A stretch of DNA of 64,000 bases from Robertmurraya sp047302285 (GCF_047302285.1 NZ_CP154845.1:2666001-2730000); one strand, 5' to 3'. Counted from the first letter of the stretch, positions 44,211-53,423 are shown. Made by a program: numbers and translations. The notes: generated by a model from the letters alone, not told the origin.

Positions 44211-44348
44211 CCATAACTCCTCCTTCATTAACCCTTTTATTTCATTATATTAAAAATTTGAGCAAATGTTTGTCTTAAATAGTTGAAAAATTCCGCTTAT
44301 TTTGTCGAAATCGCTATTTTCACAAGATTCTTTACTAAATATAAATAA

Positions 44349-44387
44349 AATAGGACCGATTCGAGTGTCCGAATCGGTCCTATTTTT
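44349..44387 (-). terminator. Terminator of tkt
   Basis: AATAGGACCGATTCG pairs with CGAATCGGTCCTATT (15-base stem) around the loop AGTGTC, with A and T runs on either side, directly after the tkt stop codon. Confidence 0.92.
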
Positions 44388-44395
44388 GCTATCTA

Positions 44396-46402
44396 TTATT
44401 TGTTAAGCATTGCTTTAACTCGCGCTACAACATTTTGAGCAGTAAATCCATACTCTTCCATGATTTTTTCACCTGGAGCTGATGCACCAAATTGATCAAT
44501 TGCTAAAACATCACCTTCGTCACCTGTGTAACGGTGCCAACCTAGGGATGTTGCCATTTCAATTCCTAAACGTTTCTTCACGCTCTTTGGAATGACACTA
44601 TCCTTATATTCCTGTGATTGTTGTTCAAAACGGTGCCATGAAGGCATGCTTACGACAGAAGCATGAATTCCTTCACTCTCAAGAGACTTTTGTGCTTCAA
44701 CCGCTAAAGATACTTCAGAGCCAGTAGCAAGTAAAAGGACATCTGGTGTGTCTGTATTAGCAGGTGAAACAACATATGCACCCTTAGAAACACCTTCATA
44801 GGCATTTTCTGCTGTCTTATTCAGTGTTGGTAAGTTTTGTCGAGTAAGTACTAGAGCTGTCGGACGATCAGTAGATTCAACTGCAAGCTTCCATGCAGCA
44901 GCTGTTTCATTCCCATCCGCTGGGCGTAATACATCGAGATTTGGCATCGCTCTTAAGCTAGCTAACTGTTCTACAGGCTCATGAGTTGGTCCATCTTCAC
45001 CGACCGCAATACTATCATGTGTAAAGACATAAGTCACTGGTAAGTTCATTAATGCAGCTAAGCGGATAGCTGGACGTAAGTAATCAGAGAAAACAAAGAA
45101 TGTTCCACCGAATACTTTTAATCCGCCATGAAGAGCCATTCCATTCAAGGCCGCGCCCATTGCGAATTCACGAACTCCAAACCAAATATTTCTTCCTTCA
45201 AATGTCTCAGGTGTGAAATCACCAACACCTTTAATCGTCGTTTTATTCGAACCGGCTAGGTCAGCTGAGCCCCCAATTAAGTATGGAAGATTCTGAGCAA
45301 TCGCATTTAACGCTTCTCCAGAGGATGCACGGCTTGCCAAACTCTTACCTTCTTCATAAACCGGTAAATCCTTATCCCAACCTTCAACTAAGGCACCATG
45401 GTTAGCCGTTTCGAACTGAGCAGCTAACTCAGGATATGCTTGTTTGTATGAAGCAAATAATTCGCTCCACTCTTTTTCTTTCTTTTCACCATTTTCAGCA
45501 ACGAGCTGTTTAAATTGGTCGTATACTTCAGTAGGAACATGGAAGTCTTCTTCAAATGTCCACTGGTAAGATTCCTTCGTAAGTTTTAGTTCATCCGCAC
45601 CTAATGGAGCACCATGAACATCGGATTTTCCTGATTTATTCGGAGAACCGTAACCAATGACTGTTCTAACTTCAATCATTGTAGGATGAGTTTCATCACT
45701 CTTCGCTTCTTCAAGTGCTTTTGCAATCTCTTCAAGATCATTACCGTCTTCAACACGAATGTATTGCCATCCGTAAGACTTGAATCGTTTCTCGATACTT
45801 TCAGAGAATGAACGGTCTAAATCCCCATCAAGAGAAATATCATTGGAATCATACAACACAACAAGCTTGCCAAGTTTTAAGTGACCTGCTAAAGAAGCAG
45901 CTTCAGCTGAAACACCTTCCATTAAATCGCCATCACCGCAAATACTGTATGTATAATGGTCAACAAGCTCATAATTCTCTTTATTATAGACAGCTGCCAA
46001 ATGTCTTTCTGCCATCGCCATCCCAACAGCCATTGAAATTCCTTGACCTAATGGACCTGTTGTTGCATCAACACCTGCCGTATGACCATATTCAGGGTGT
46101 CCTGGAGTTTTACTTCCCCACTGACGAAATTCTTTTAAATCTTCAATCGAAAGATCATAGCCTGACAAATGTAATAGGCTATATAACAACATGGAACCAT
46201 GGCCAGCAGATAATACGAAACGATCCCGGTTAAACCACTGCGGATTTTTCGGATTATGGTTCATATATCTCGACCATAGTGTATATGCCATTGGAGCAGC
46301 TCCCATAGGCATTCCAGGATGCCCTGAATTCGCCTTCTCAATCGCATCAATGGATAATGTTCTTATTGCGTTAACCGATAATGCATCAACTTGTCCAAAC
46401 AT
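44396..46402 (-). CDS. tkt: Transketolase
   Basis: The 668-residue enzyme of the pentose phosphate pathway transfers two-carbon units between sugar phosphates using thiamine diphosphate. Motifs: SIDAIEKANSGHPGMPMGAA at the N-terminus, GPLGQGISMAVGMA, the cofactor motif CGDGDLMEGVSAEAAS and VLYDSNDISLDG, and THDSIAVGEDGPTHEPVEQL in the pyrimidine domain. The ATG at 46402 follows GGAGGGG. It sits between ynzC and sirA as in B. subtilis. Confidence 0.97.
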   Translation of the reverse strand: MFGQVDALSVNAIRTLSIDAIEKANSGHPGMPMGAAPMAYTLWSRYMNHNPKNPQWFNRDRFVLSAGHGSMLLYSLLHLSGYDLSIEDLKEFRQWGSKTPGHPEYGHTAGVDATTGPLGQGISMAVGMAMAERHLAAVYNKENYELVDHYTYSICGDGDLMEGVSAEAASLAGHLKLGKLVVLYDSNDISLDGDLDRSFSESIEKRFKSYGWQYIRVEDGNDLEEIAKALEEAKSDETHPTMIEVRTVIGYGSPNKSGKSDVHGAPLGADELKLTKESYQWTFEEDFHVPTEVYDQFKQLVAENGEKKEKEWSELFASYKQAYPELAAQFETANHGALVEGWDKDLPVYEEGKSLASRASSGEALNAIAQNLPYLIGGSADLAGSNKTTIKGVGDFTPETFEGRNIWFGVREFAMGAALNGMALHGGLKVFGGTFFVFSDYLRPAIRLAALMNLPVTYVFTHDSIAVGEDGPTHEPVEQLASLRAMPNLDVLRPADGNETAAAWKLAVESTDRPTALVLTRQNLPTLNKTAENAYEGVSKGAYVVSPANTDTPDVLLLATGSEVSLAVEAQKSLESEGIHASVVSMPSWHRFEQQSQEYKDSVIPKSVKKRLGIEMATSLGWHRYTGDEGDVLAIDQFGASAPGEKIMEEYGFTAQNVVARVKAMLNK

Positions 46403-46614
46403 TTATTGTACCCCTCCTATAATTAGCTCACATAAGTGAATTTTCGATAATAATCAAATAGCTTATTACCTCGGATTTCTATCATTTCATAACAGAACGA
46501 AATCCACTCTACCTATTAAATATATAGTGGACCACTTGTTTTCTCAACAAAAAAGTCCAATTTGTTCCTATTTTGCCACTTTACATCTTCAACTATGTGT
46601 CCATAACATATAAT

Positions 46615-46645
46615 ACAAAAAGGAATACAGCTTTTTGTATTCCTT
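46615..46645 (-). terminator. Terminator of ynzC
   Basis: AAGGAATACA (46620-46629) pairs with TGTATTCCTT (46636-46645), and the minus strand continues with TTTTTG. It lies eight bases past the ynzC stop codon. Confidence 0.85.
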
Positions 46646-46652
46646 AAAAAAT

Positions 46653-46886
46653 TTAATGTAATTTGTTTTTATTTTGATACTCCTTCAGCTTGTTAGGAGT
46701 AACATCATTTCCTTTTGGATCAATAATCGTAACACCTTTTAACGTATTTAACATTGATGAACGAAAAGTCTCCAAATATTCCTTCCTGAGCACGGACTGT
46801 TCTTTCGCTTCTTCCGCTGTTAAACTCTCTTGCTTTGCCTTTTTAGCCAATTCATTAATCCTAGCCAACTTATCTTTTGATAGCAT
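46653..46886 (-). CDS. ynzC: YnzC family protein (DUF896)
   Basis: The 77-residue protein is helical and highly charged: LARINELAKKAKQESLTAEE, EQSVLRKEYLETFRSS and IIDPKGNDVTP are typical of the UPF0291/YnzC family. B. subtilis YnzC is in the SOS-linked yneA-yneB-ynzC operon. Its role is not known. It follows yneB by about 140 bases and precedes tkt. Confidence 0.92.
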   Translation of the reverse strand: MLSKDKLARINELAKKAKQESLTAEEAKEQSVLRKEYLETFRSSMLNTLKGVTIIDPKGNDVTPNKLKEYQNKNKLH

Positions 46887-47026
46887 AGTTAAGCTCCTTT
46901 TTTCTTGATCGAGTATATGGATACTTATATGATTATTGTATTTATAGAAAGATTTGAATGATTCTACTTCACAAACTAAGTAAGTTTCATATTACAAGAA
47001 TCTATAAACGATTACAAGAAAAGAGC

Positions 47027-47686
47027 CTAATCCTCTGGCGTAATTGTTTTCTCCATATATTCCTTATATCTACGATGAACAGTTGCTTTTGAAACAGGGT
47101 ATCCGAACCCTCTTAATGTAGCAGCGATTTCTGCAAAAGTTAACTCATTTCGGCGTAAGCGAACAATTTCTTCTATTGGTACTTCTAGTTTTTCTCTACC
47201 GCTATTAGAACCAAGATTTTTAAGATTCCTTTGAGGCTCATATCCATCTTTAATGGCTCTCTTCATACCTCTTTTAATCTTAATATTATGTAATTTTCTC
47301 TGATACTCTTCGACCATGCCAACGATTTGCAAGACCATTGAATCTGATTCTGATATTTGTAGTTCTCCATTATGAGCGATCGTATATAAAGTTACGTTCT
47401 CTTTCATAATGCAATGAAGGAGGGCGATTTTTGCATTTCCCCTTCCAAGTCTCGTCTCATCTTGAATAAGAACCGCTTTTACGTCTTTATCTTTTATGAG
47501 CGAAAGCAGCTCTAATATTCCATCCCGCTCATAATCATAACCACTAGCTTTTTCCTTTATCACTTTAAGCACATCAAATTGATATTGTGCTGCTAAGCTG
47601 AGCAATTCTTCTTCCTGTCTCACAATTGATGTTTCTTGAGTATCTTTTTTTGTACTAACACGACAATAGATAATAGCTTTCATCAT
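47027..47686 (-). CDS. yneB: Serine recombinase family protein YneB
   Basis: The 219-residue protein has an N-terminal resolvase domain (AIIYCRVSTKKDTQETS, with the catalytic Ser at about residue 11, and LIQDETRLGRGNAK) and a C-terminal helix-turn-helix (LRRNELTFAEIAATLRGFGY). Two ATG codons in tandem are both plausible starts. It is the middle gene of the SOS operon yneA-yneB-ynzC in B. subtilis. The function of YneB is not established. Confidence 0.9.
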   Translation of the reverse strand: MMKAIIYCRVSTKKDTQETSIVRQEEELLSLAAQYQFDVLKVIKEKASGYDYERDGILELLSLIKDKDVKAVLIQDETRLGRGNAKIALLHCIMKENVTLYTIAHNGELQISESDSMVLQIVGMVEEYQRKLHNIKIKRGMKRAIKDGYEPQRNLKNLGSNSGREKLEVPIEEIVRLRRNELTFAEIAATLRGFGYPVSKATVHRRYKEYMEKTITPED

Positions 47687-47695
47687 ACTTCCCTT

Positions 47696-48010
47696 TTATT
47701 CCGTTTCTCCACTACTAGCAATATACAATCTATCCTTTTTGACAGGAATGACGATAGAGTCCCCAACATATAATGCATCGTCTATTTCATTTGCTTGCTT
47801 AACCCAATTAATAAACTCTTTGGGTGAAAGCTGATGCTCTTCAGCATATGTTTTAGACAACTTCCATAAGGAATCTCCTTCCTCAACCTTTATCGATAAA
47901 TAATCTTCCTCTATAGAAGTTGGTGATTTATCTGCCAACATTAATGTTAAAACACAACTTAAACCGATTAAAATAATAGCATAACAATATTGATTCCATA
48001 ATTTTTTCAT
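47696..48010 (-). CDS. yneA: SOS cell-division suppressor YneA
   Basis: The 104-residue protein has one N-terminal membrane segment (YCYAIILIGLSCVLTLMLA) and an extracytoplasmic LysM domain (IKVEEGDSLWKLSKTYAEEH and NEIDDALYVGDSIVIPV). YneA blocks cell division during DNA damage. The ATG at 48010 lies eight bases after GGAG, while the GTG at 48019 abuts the site. It is divergent from lexA and preceded by LexA boxes. Confidence 0.93.
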   Translation of the reverse strand: MKKLWNQYCYAIILIGLSCVLTLMLADKSPTSIEEDYLSIKVEEGDSLWKLSKTYAEEHQLSPKEFINWVKQANEIDDALYVGDSIVIPVKKDRLYIASSGETE

Positions 48011-48031
48011 TTTTTCCACTCCTCAAATTAA

Positions 48032-48108
48032 GAATGTATGTTCGTTGTTAAATTCATTATAATACGAACATTTGTTTTTAGTCAACAAAAAATTCGAACT
48101 TATGTTTG
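48032..48108. promoter_or_regulatory. LexA boxes in the yneA-lexA intergenic region
   Basis: Three matches to the Bacillus SOS box lie between the divergent genes: CGAACATTTGTTTT (48065-48078), CGAACTTATGTTTG (48095-48108, overlapping the lexA -35) and a half-conserved CGAACATACATTC on the minus strand (48044-48032). They fit repression of both yneA and lexA by LexA. Confidence 0.85.
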
Positions 48109-48134
48109 TACCAGTTGGAAATACATGCTATAAT
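48105..48134 (+). promoter_or_regulatory. lexA promoter
   Basis: TTGTAC (48105-48110) and TATAAT (48129-48134) are 18 bases apart, 32 bases before the lexA start codon. The LexA box at 48095-48108 overlaps the -35, consistent with autoregulation. Confidence 0.75.
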
Positions 48135-48166
48135 CAAAGCAAGAAATAGAATTCGAGGTGTGTAAT

Positions 48167-48790
48167 ATGGTAAAGCTATCAAAAAGACAGCAAGATATTC
48201 TTGAATTTATAAAAGATGAGGTCAAATTAAAGGGATATCCACCATCCGTAAGAGAAATCGGTGAAGCTGTTGGCCTCGCATCTAGCTCAACCGTTCATGG
48301 GCATTTAGCTAGACTTGAAAGTAAAGGGCTTATCCGCAGGGACCCAACGAAACCACGTGCAATAGAAATCTTAGAAGCTGATGAAGAAGCGAATATTCCA
48401 AAAAGTAGAGTAGTAAATGTACCAGTAGTAGGGAAAGTAACAGCAGGATTACCTATCACGGCAATTGAAAACGTTGAAGAATACTTCCCATTACCTGAGC
48501 GCTTTGCTGCTGATGATGAACATGTATTTATGCTCGAAATTATGGGTGAAAGTATGATTGAGGCAGGAATTCTAGACGGAGATTTCGTTATTGTGAGACA
48601 GCAGCAGTCTGCTAGTAACGGAGATATTGTTGTAGCAATGACGGAAGAGGATGAAGCAACGGTCAAACGTTTCTTTAAGGAAAAGGATTATATTCGTTTG
48701 CAGCCTGAAAACTCAACAATGGAGCCTATTATTTTAAGAAATGTTTCCATTTTAGGTAAAGTAATCGGTGTTTATCGTCACATACACTAA
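48167..48790 (+). CDS. lexA: LexA repressor
   Basis: The 207-residue SOS repressor has an N-terminal winged helix (PPSVREIGEAVGLASSSTVH) and a C-terminal peptidase domain. The Ala-Gly cleavage site is visible in GKVTAGLPITAIE, the catalytic Ser in MGESMIEAGI and the Lys in EATVKRFFKE. RecA-stimulated self-cleavage lifts repression. The ATG at 48167 with GAGGTG six bases before it is preferred to the ATG at 48158. Divergent from yneA, as in B. subtilis. Confidence 0.97.
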   Translation: MVKLSKRQQDILEFIKDEVKLKGYPPSVREIGEAVGLASSSTVHGHLARLESKGLIRRDPTKPRAIEILEADEEANIPKSRVVNVPVVGKVTAGLPITAIENVEEYFPLPERFAADDEHVFMLEIMGESMIEAGILDGDFVIVRQQQSASNGDIVVAMTEEDEATVKRFFKEKDYIRLQPENSTMEPIILRNVSILGKVIGVYRHIH

Positions 48791-48805
48791 AATTATCAAT
48801 CTCGT

Positions 48806-48834
48806 AAAAGCAGGTGCTCCTGCTTTTTTTCTTT
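48806..48834 (+). terminator. lexA terminator
   Basis: AAAGCAGG pairs with CCTGCTTT around a very short loop and is followed by a T run. It lies 15 bases past the lexA stop codon. Confidence 0.85.
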
Positions 48835-48904
48835 TGTTCTTAACGAATGAAATTCTTTAGAGTGTACATATTAAGAGAAAAGAACTTTTGAAAGGACTTC
48901 ACAT

Positions 48905-49090
48905 ATGGGCAATCTCATTTCTCAATTCCTAATTAGCTTCATTTCCTCCTCACTCGTGATGAAATATAACTTAAAATGGCATCGAAAAATCATCTTTATG
49001 TTCACTCCCCTTTTTATCCTTTTTGCATTATTTCAAACTGAATATATGATCATGCGGATGAAGGATATGGCTGACCACGATAATAAGTAA
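48905..49090 (+). CDS. Small membrane protein, unrecognised
   Basis: The 61-residue frame has two hydrophobic segments (ISQFLISFISSSLVM and IIFMFTPLFILFALF) and a charged tail MRMKDMADHDNK. AAAGGA stands eight bases before the ATG. The composition fits a real small membrane protein, but no family is recognised and the short length allows a chance frame. Confidence 0.5.
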   Translation: MGNLISQFLISFISSSLVMKYNLKWHRKIIFMFTPLFILFALFQTEYMIMRMKDMADHDNK

Positions 49091-49195
49091 GCATGATATT
49101 TCTAATTCATCCTTCATACTCAGTTCCAAACTTGTCCTAAGTTTAAGAAACTCATTTTTCAAAACAATAAGAAGGCGAATCATTTTCAATATACT

Positions 49196-49546
49196 TTAAA
49201 ATGTAAACATTTGCAGGATGACTGGGGCACCTTTAGGTGGTACGTCTTCTGTTTTTAACTCAATTTCTCCATTTAGGACTTCATAGTTTTCTTTAGGTTG
49301 CAATACTCCGTTAATAAAAAGATTCATATAAGAAACTTTTGAAGGATCTAAAATTACTTGTCTTCCTATTTCCACAATTCCATCTTCCTCTTTAAAAATT
49401 TTTGAATATCCATCGGAAACTGCAAAATATTCATATACTTTCACTTTTTTAGGAACACGATGGAATGACTTAATGGAAGGCACAGTCGGTATTGTTAAAT
49501 AAGGTTTTGATGAATTTCTAGAACAAGTACGCTTTTTAGATACCAT
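49196..49546 (-). CDS. DUF4183 domain protein
   Basis: The 116-residue protein has an N-terminal basic Ser-rich stretch (MVSKKRTCSRNSSKPYL) and the DUF4183 domain in the second half (YMNLFINGVLQPKENYEV and ELKTEDVPPKGAPVILQMF). This domain is found in Bacillus proteins linked to spores and exosporium, but its function is unknown. It is divergent from a second DUF4183 protein, the two starts about 150 bases apart. The start is placed at 49546, ten bases after GGAG. Confidence 0.8.
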   Translation of the reverse strand: MVSKKRTCSRNSSKPYLTIPTVPSIKSFHRVPKKVKVYEYFAVSDGYSKIFKEEDGIVEIGRQVILDPSKVSYMNLFINGVLQPKENYEVLNGEIELKTEDVPPKGAPVILQMFTF

Positions 49547-49699
49547 TCATTAATCACTCCTTCCTTATTTCTCTCCTCCCCTCAACATTATATAAATTTG
49601 TCCTGAATCGGTGCTTGGACTTATATGATTTACCTTTTAGTTTAGTCAAGAAATGATTTGATGCATAACATGCTAGAAAAGAAGAAAGGAGAGTTGATC

Positions 49700-50080
49700 A
49701 TGCCTCTACAAATTATGAAACTTGCCATTACTGCTGATTCAACGATTGGTACTTTTCCAACTGTTGAAAGATTTTTCAATGAAGCTGATGCTCAAGTAGT
49801 AGGTGAAGGTACCTTAACCATTGCTGTTGAAGATTTTTGGACTGATACCGGATTAGATGCCACTGAACTTCCAGAATTAGTTGCTGATAACAGTTACATT
49901 AATGTATATGTGAACGGTGTGCTACAAATGGATGACCTAATTGCCTATACTCCAGGTGGTACAGGAGTAGGACAATTGGTCATTACCGTTCCCGCTGATT
50001 CAACAATTGAAGAAAGTTCTCCTATTGTCTTAGTTGTTACAAACTTTGCTCCAATAAGCGATACAATAATTACCACATAA
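49700..50080 (+). CDS. DUF4183 domain protein, second copy
   Basis: The 126-residue protein begins MPLQIMKLAITADSTIGT, a typical DUF4183 start, followed by PELVADNSYINVYVNGVLQM and a Thr/Ile-rich beta-type C-terminus. The motif VYVNGVLQ matches LFINGVLQ of its divergent neighbour. The ATG at 49700 follows GGAGAG. The upstream extension to 49658 is not conserved. Possibly a spore-surface protein, but this is inferred from the family distribution only. Confidence 0.82.
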   Translation: MPLQIMKLAITADSTIGTFPTVERFFNEADAQVVGEGTLTIAVEDFWTDTGLDATELPELVADNSYINVYVNGVLQMDDLIAYTPGGTGVGQLVITVPADSTIEESSPIVLVVTNFAPISDTIITT

Positions 50081-50084
50081 TTAA

Positions 50085-50119
50085 ATGGAGACCTCTGAAA
50101 AAAATTCAGAGGTCTCCAT
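50085..50119. terminator. Terminator after the DUF4183 gene
   Basis: ATGGAGACCTCTGA pairs perfectly with TCAGAGGTCTCCAT (14-base stem). There is no strong T tract, so it may act mainly as an mRNA end. It lies between the converging DUF4183 and glnA genes. Confidence 0.75.
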
Positions 50120-50147
50120 CTAGTAGATTCATAATTTTACGCTAACA

Positions 50148-50181
50148 AAAAACCCTCAATACCTATGGTATCAAGGGTTTT
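50148..50181 (-). terminator. glnA terminator
   Basis: AAACCCTCAATACC pairs with GGTATCAAGGGTTT over about 14 positions, with one mismatch, and is followed on the minus strand by TTTTTTG. It lies directly downstream of the glnA stop codon. Confidence 0.88.
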
Positions 50182-50188
50182 CGATTGA

Positions 50189-51523
50189 TTAATACATTGA
50201 CATGTATTGCTCTCTTTCCCATGGATGAACTTGTGTACGGAACATATCCCATTCAATTTCTTTTGCTTCTAGGAAATGCTCTAGTATATGCTCTCCAAGA
50301 GCAGCTGTCATTGTTTCATCTGCTTTAAGTTGATCTAGTGCATGAGCTAAAGTTGCTGGTAAATCAACGATACCTTCTTCGATACGCTCTTCTCTAGACA
50401 TAACGTAGATGTTGCGGTCTACTGGAGCTGGAGGAGTTAAGTTGTTCTTAATTCCGTCAAGACCAGCACTTAGAAGAACAGCCATTGCTAAGTATGGGTT
50501 AGCAGATGGGTCTACACTTCTTACCTCAACACGAGTGCTTAGACCACGAGAAGCAGGGATACGAATTAATGGTGAGCGGTTTCTAGCAGACCATGCAACG
50601 TAACAAGGAGCTTCATAACCAGGAACTAAACGCTTATAAGAGTTAATTGTTGGGTTTGTTACGGCTGTAAATGCTGGTGCATGCTTAATGATCCCAGCGA
50701 TAAATTGACGAGCAGTATCACTTAGTTCTAAGTTTCCAGAAGGATCATAGAATGCATTCTCGCCATTTTTAAATAGTGAAACGTTGCTGTGCATTCCAGA
50801 ACCGTTTACACCGAATAATGGTTTTGGCATGAATGTTGCATGTAAACCATGCTTACGAGCAATTGTCTTTACTACTAGTTTAAAAGTTTGGATTTGGTCA
50901 CAAGCCGTGATAGCATCTGCATATTTGAAATCAATTTCGTGCTGACCAGGTGCTACCTCATGGTGAGAAGCTTCGATTTCAAAGCCCATTTCCTCTAATT
51001 CTAGTACGATATCACGACGACAGTTTTCCCCTAAATCCGTTGGAGCTAGGTCAAAGTATCCGCCAGAATCATTTAATTCTAGAGTTGGCTCACCTTTTTC
51101 ATCAAGCTTAAATAAGAAGAATTCAGGCTCAGGTCCAAGATTAAAATCTGTGAATCCTAGCTCTTCCATTTCTTTTAAGATACGACGTAAGTTATTACGT
51201 GGATCACCTAAGAAAGGAGTCCCATCAGGATTGTATATGTCACAAATTAAACGAGCAACTTTTCCTTTTTCAGCAGTCCAAGGGAAGATAACCCATGTAT
51301 CTAAATCAGGATATAAGTACATGTCAGATTCTTCGATACGAACAAATCCTTCAATAGAGGAACCGTCAAACATCATTTTATTGTCTAACGCTTTTTCTAG
51401 CTGACTGATCGGAATCTCAACATTCTTAATTGTTCCTAAAATGTCAGTGAACTGTAGACGGATAAACTTTACGTTTTCCTCACTTGCCAATCGTTTGATA
51501 TCATCTTTTGTAAACTTTGCCAT
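50189..51523 (-). CDS. glnA: Glutamine synthetase, type I
   Basis: The 444-residue enzyme makes glutamine from glutamate, ammonia and ATP. Family signatures: FTDILGTIKNVEIP, MFDGSSIEGFVRI, DPRNNLRRI, the active-site EASHHEVAPGQHEIDF, VNGSGMHSNVSLF and NRSPLIRIPASRG. In Bacillus, feedback-inhibited GlnA also controls TnrA and GlnR by protein contact. It lies downstream of glnR in the usual glnRA operon. The ATG at 51523 is preceded by GGGAGG. Confidence 0.98.
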   Translation of the reverse strand: MAKFTKDDIKRLASEENVKFIRLQFTDILGTIKNVEIPISQLEKALDNKMMFDGSSIEGFVRIEESDMYLYPDLDTWVIFPWTAEKGKVARLICDIYNPDGTPFLGDPRNNLRRILKEMEELGFTDFNLGPEPEFFLFKLDEKGEPTLELNDSGGYFDLAPTDLGENCRRDIVLELEEMGFEIEASHHEVAPGQHEIDFKYADAITACDQIQTFKLVVKTIARKHGLHATFMPKPLFGVNGSGMHSNVSLFKNGENAFYDPSGNLELSDTARQFIAGIIKHAPAFTAVTNPTINSYKRLVPGYEAPCYVAWSARNRSPLIRIPASRGLSTRVEVRSVDPSANPYLAMAVLLSAGLDGIKNNLTPPAPVDRNIYVMSREERIEEGIVDLPATLAHALDQLKADETMTAALGEHILEHFLEAKEIEWDMFRTQVHPWEREQYMSMY

Positions 51524-51591
51524 TCTACTTCCTCCCTATTTTCACTTCTTATTGACAAATCTCAGCTAAAATAAATATTGAGAAATGCCTT

Positions 51592-52002
51592 TTATGACTT
51601 AAAAAAGCGAGACATATCTCCTTGACGAAGGGAAGAACGATTGAAACGACCAGCTTGCATCATTTCACTTCTTAAAATCTTCCTCAATTCATCATCAGAT
51701 AATTCACGTCTTACTTTTTTAGCTTCCTTTTCCATCTCCTCAGTTACCACTTCTTTCTCTTTAACAGAGAAAAGTTGTTTGATTCCAGCAAGATTAACCC
51801 CTTGATCAATTAGATCTTTTATCTCAAGCAAAAGGTCAATATCATTCAGAGAAAACATTCTCCTATTGCCTTCTGTCCGAGCTGGAGAAATCAATTGATG
51901 TTCTTCATAGTAGCGGATTTGCCGAGCAGTTAAATCAGTTAATTGCATCACAATTCCTATTGGAAATAGTGGCATCGTACGACGAATTTCACTTCCGCTC
52001 AT
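51592..52002 (-). CDS. glnR: MerR-family nitrogen repressor GlnR
   Basis: The 136-residue protein has the MerR helix-turn-helix IRRTMPLFPIGIVMQLTDLT and ARQIRYYEEHQLISPART, and a C-terminal tail that in the family mediates control by glutamine synthetase. The ATG at 52002 (MSGSEIRR) matches the known start of GlnR better than the open frame at 52029. GlnR represses glnRA and other genes when nitrogen is plentiful. Its operator is upstream (52069-52085). Confidence 0.93.
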   Translation of the reverse strand: MSGSEIRRTMPLFPIGIVMQLTDLTARQIRYYEEHQLISPARTEGNRRMFSLNDIDLLLEIKDLIDQGVNLAGIKQLFSVKEKEVVTEEMEKEAKKVRRELSDDELRKILRSEMMQAGRFNRSSLRQGDMSRFFKS

Positions 52003-52035
52003 GCGATTTTCTCTCCACCTTTCTATCATGCTTTT

Positions 52036-52064
52036 ATTATAAGTAATGTTAGTTTTTCTGTCAA
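52036..52064 (-). promoter_or_regulatory. Sigma-A promoter of glnRA
   Basis: On the minus strand TTGACA (52064-52059) and TATAAT (52041-52036) are consensus hexamers spaced 17 bases apart. Confidence 0.85.
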
Positions 52065-52068
52065 CAGA

Positions 52069-52085
52069 TGTTAGGTTATATTACA
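52069..52085. promoter_or_regulatory. GlnR/TnrA operator of glnRA
   Basis: TGTTAGGTTATATTACA matches TGTNAN7TNACA. It lies four bases upstream of the -35, like the glnRA operators in B. subtilis. Confidence 0.82.
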
Positions 52086-52151
52086 TGATTTTTTTAAAAT
52101 TTATTTTTCTCTTATTTTTTTGGGCTATTTTCCTAGTGTTTTTCTCACCAT

Positions 52152-53423
52152 CTATTCTATAATGAGCAGTTTCTTTTCTAATAAATGGTTTAACGCAATA
52201 CTAATAGCCATTTTGACATGGGAATATGTTAGTCCCCCTTGAACATATGCCACATACGGTGGACGAGTCGGACCATCAGCTGTAAGCTCGATACTTGCAC
52301 CTTGGATAAACGTTCCTGCCGCCATGATCACATCATCTTCATAGCCTGGCATATAACTAGGGTATGGTGTTACATGCGAATTAATCGGAGAGGAAAATTG
52401 AATCGCTTGGCAAAAGGCGACCATTTTCTCCCGATCATCGAACTGGACAGACTGTATTAAATCTGTTCGCGGAGCATTCCACTTTGGATTCGTATTCATC
52501 CCCAGCTTTTCCAGTGTCGCTGCTGTTAGAATCGCTCCCTTTAAAGCTTGTCCGACAATATGCGGAGCCATGAAAAATCCCTGATACATTTCTTGCAGAC
52601 TATAAAGAGATGCTCCTGCCTCTCTCCCTATCCCAGGAGAAGTAAGTCGATACGAACAGGCTTCAACCCATTCTTGTTTCCCTACTATATAGCCACCGGT
52701 TTTCGCAAGGCCACCACCTGGATTCTTGATAAGCGAACCAGCCATTAAGTCTGCGCCAACATGACATGGCTCTATATCTTCTACAAACTCTCCATAACAA
52801 TTATCAACAAAAACGACGACATTCGGATTAATTTCTTTAACAAAATCAATCATTCCCTTTATTTGCTTCACTGTAAAAGATGGACTATTCGCGTAGCCTT
52901 TCGAACGTTGAATGCCGATCATTTTCGTACTAGTGTTCATCGAAGCTATAATCGAAGGATAGTCCACATCCCCCTTTGAAGTTAAAGGAATACTATTATA
53001 CGAAATCCCGTATTCTTTTAGTGACCCTACTCCATTTCCCCTTATGCCGACAATTTCTTCAAGAGTGTCATAAGGCTTTCCTGTTATATAGAGAAGCTCA
53101 TCGCCAGGTCTAAGGACACCAAAGAGAGCAATTGAAATAGCATGTGTACCTGAGATGATTTGTGGTCTTACAAGTCCCGCTTCACCTCCTAATACCTCTG
53201 CGTAAATCTCTTCTAATGTATCTCTACCAATATCATCATACCCATATCCTGTTGTCGGGATAAAATGAGAATCACTAACACGGTGTTTTTGAAAACTAGA
53301 GAGAACACGAAATTGATTACGGTCGATTCGTTCATCAATCTCTTTGTGTAAATCTTGCACCTGTGTCTCGACTTCTCTTATAACTTTTTCTAATTGATCC
53401 CCAAATGTTAATTGCTGAAACAT
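52152..53423 (-). CDS. ynbB: YnbB, PLP-dependent cystathionine gamma-lyase/methionine gamma-lyase-like
   Basis: The 423-residue protein has the aminotransferase-like PLP fold, with VVFVDNCYGEFVEDIEPCHVG near the cofactor and a Lys within LIKNPGGGLAKTGGYIVG that fits the Schiff base. It belongs to the family annotated as methionine gamma-lyase or aluminium resistance protein. The reaction of the Bacillus orthologue is not established. The ATG at 53423 follows AAGGAG. It lies between hflX and glnR as in B. subtilis. Confidence 0.88.
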   Translation of the reverse strand: MFQQLTFGDQLEKVIREVETQVQDLHKEIDERIDRNQFRVLSSFQKHRVSDSHFIPTTGYGYDDIGRDTLEEIYAEVLGGEAGLVRPQIISGTHAISIALFGVLRPGDELLYITGKPYDTLEEIVGIRGNGVGSLKEYGISYNSIPLTSKGDVDYPSIIASMNTSTKMIGIQRSKGYANSPSFTVKQIKGMIDFVKEINPNVVVFVDNCYGEFVEDIEPCHVGADLMAGSLIKNPGGGLAKTGGYIVGKQEWVEACSYRLTSPGIGREAGASLYSLQEMYQGFFMAPHIVGQALKGAILTAATLEKLGMNTNPKWNAPRTDLIQSVQFDDREKMVAFCQAIQFSSPINSHVTPYPSYMPGYEDDVIMAAGTFIQGASIELTADGPTRPPYVAYVQGGLTYSHVKMAISIALNHLLEKKLLIIE

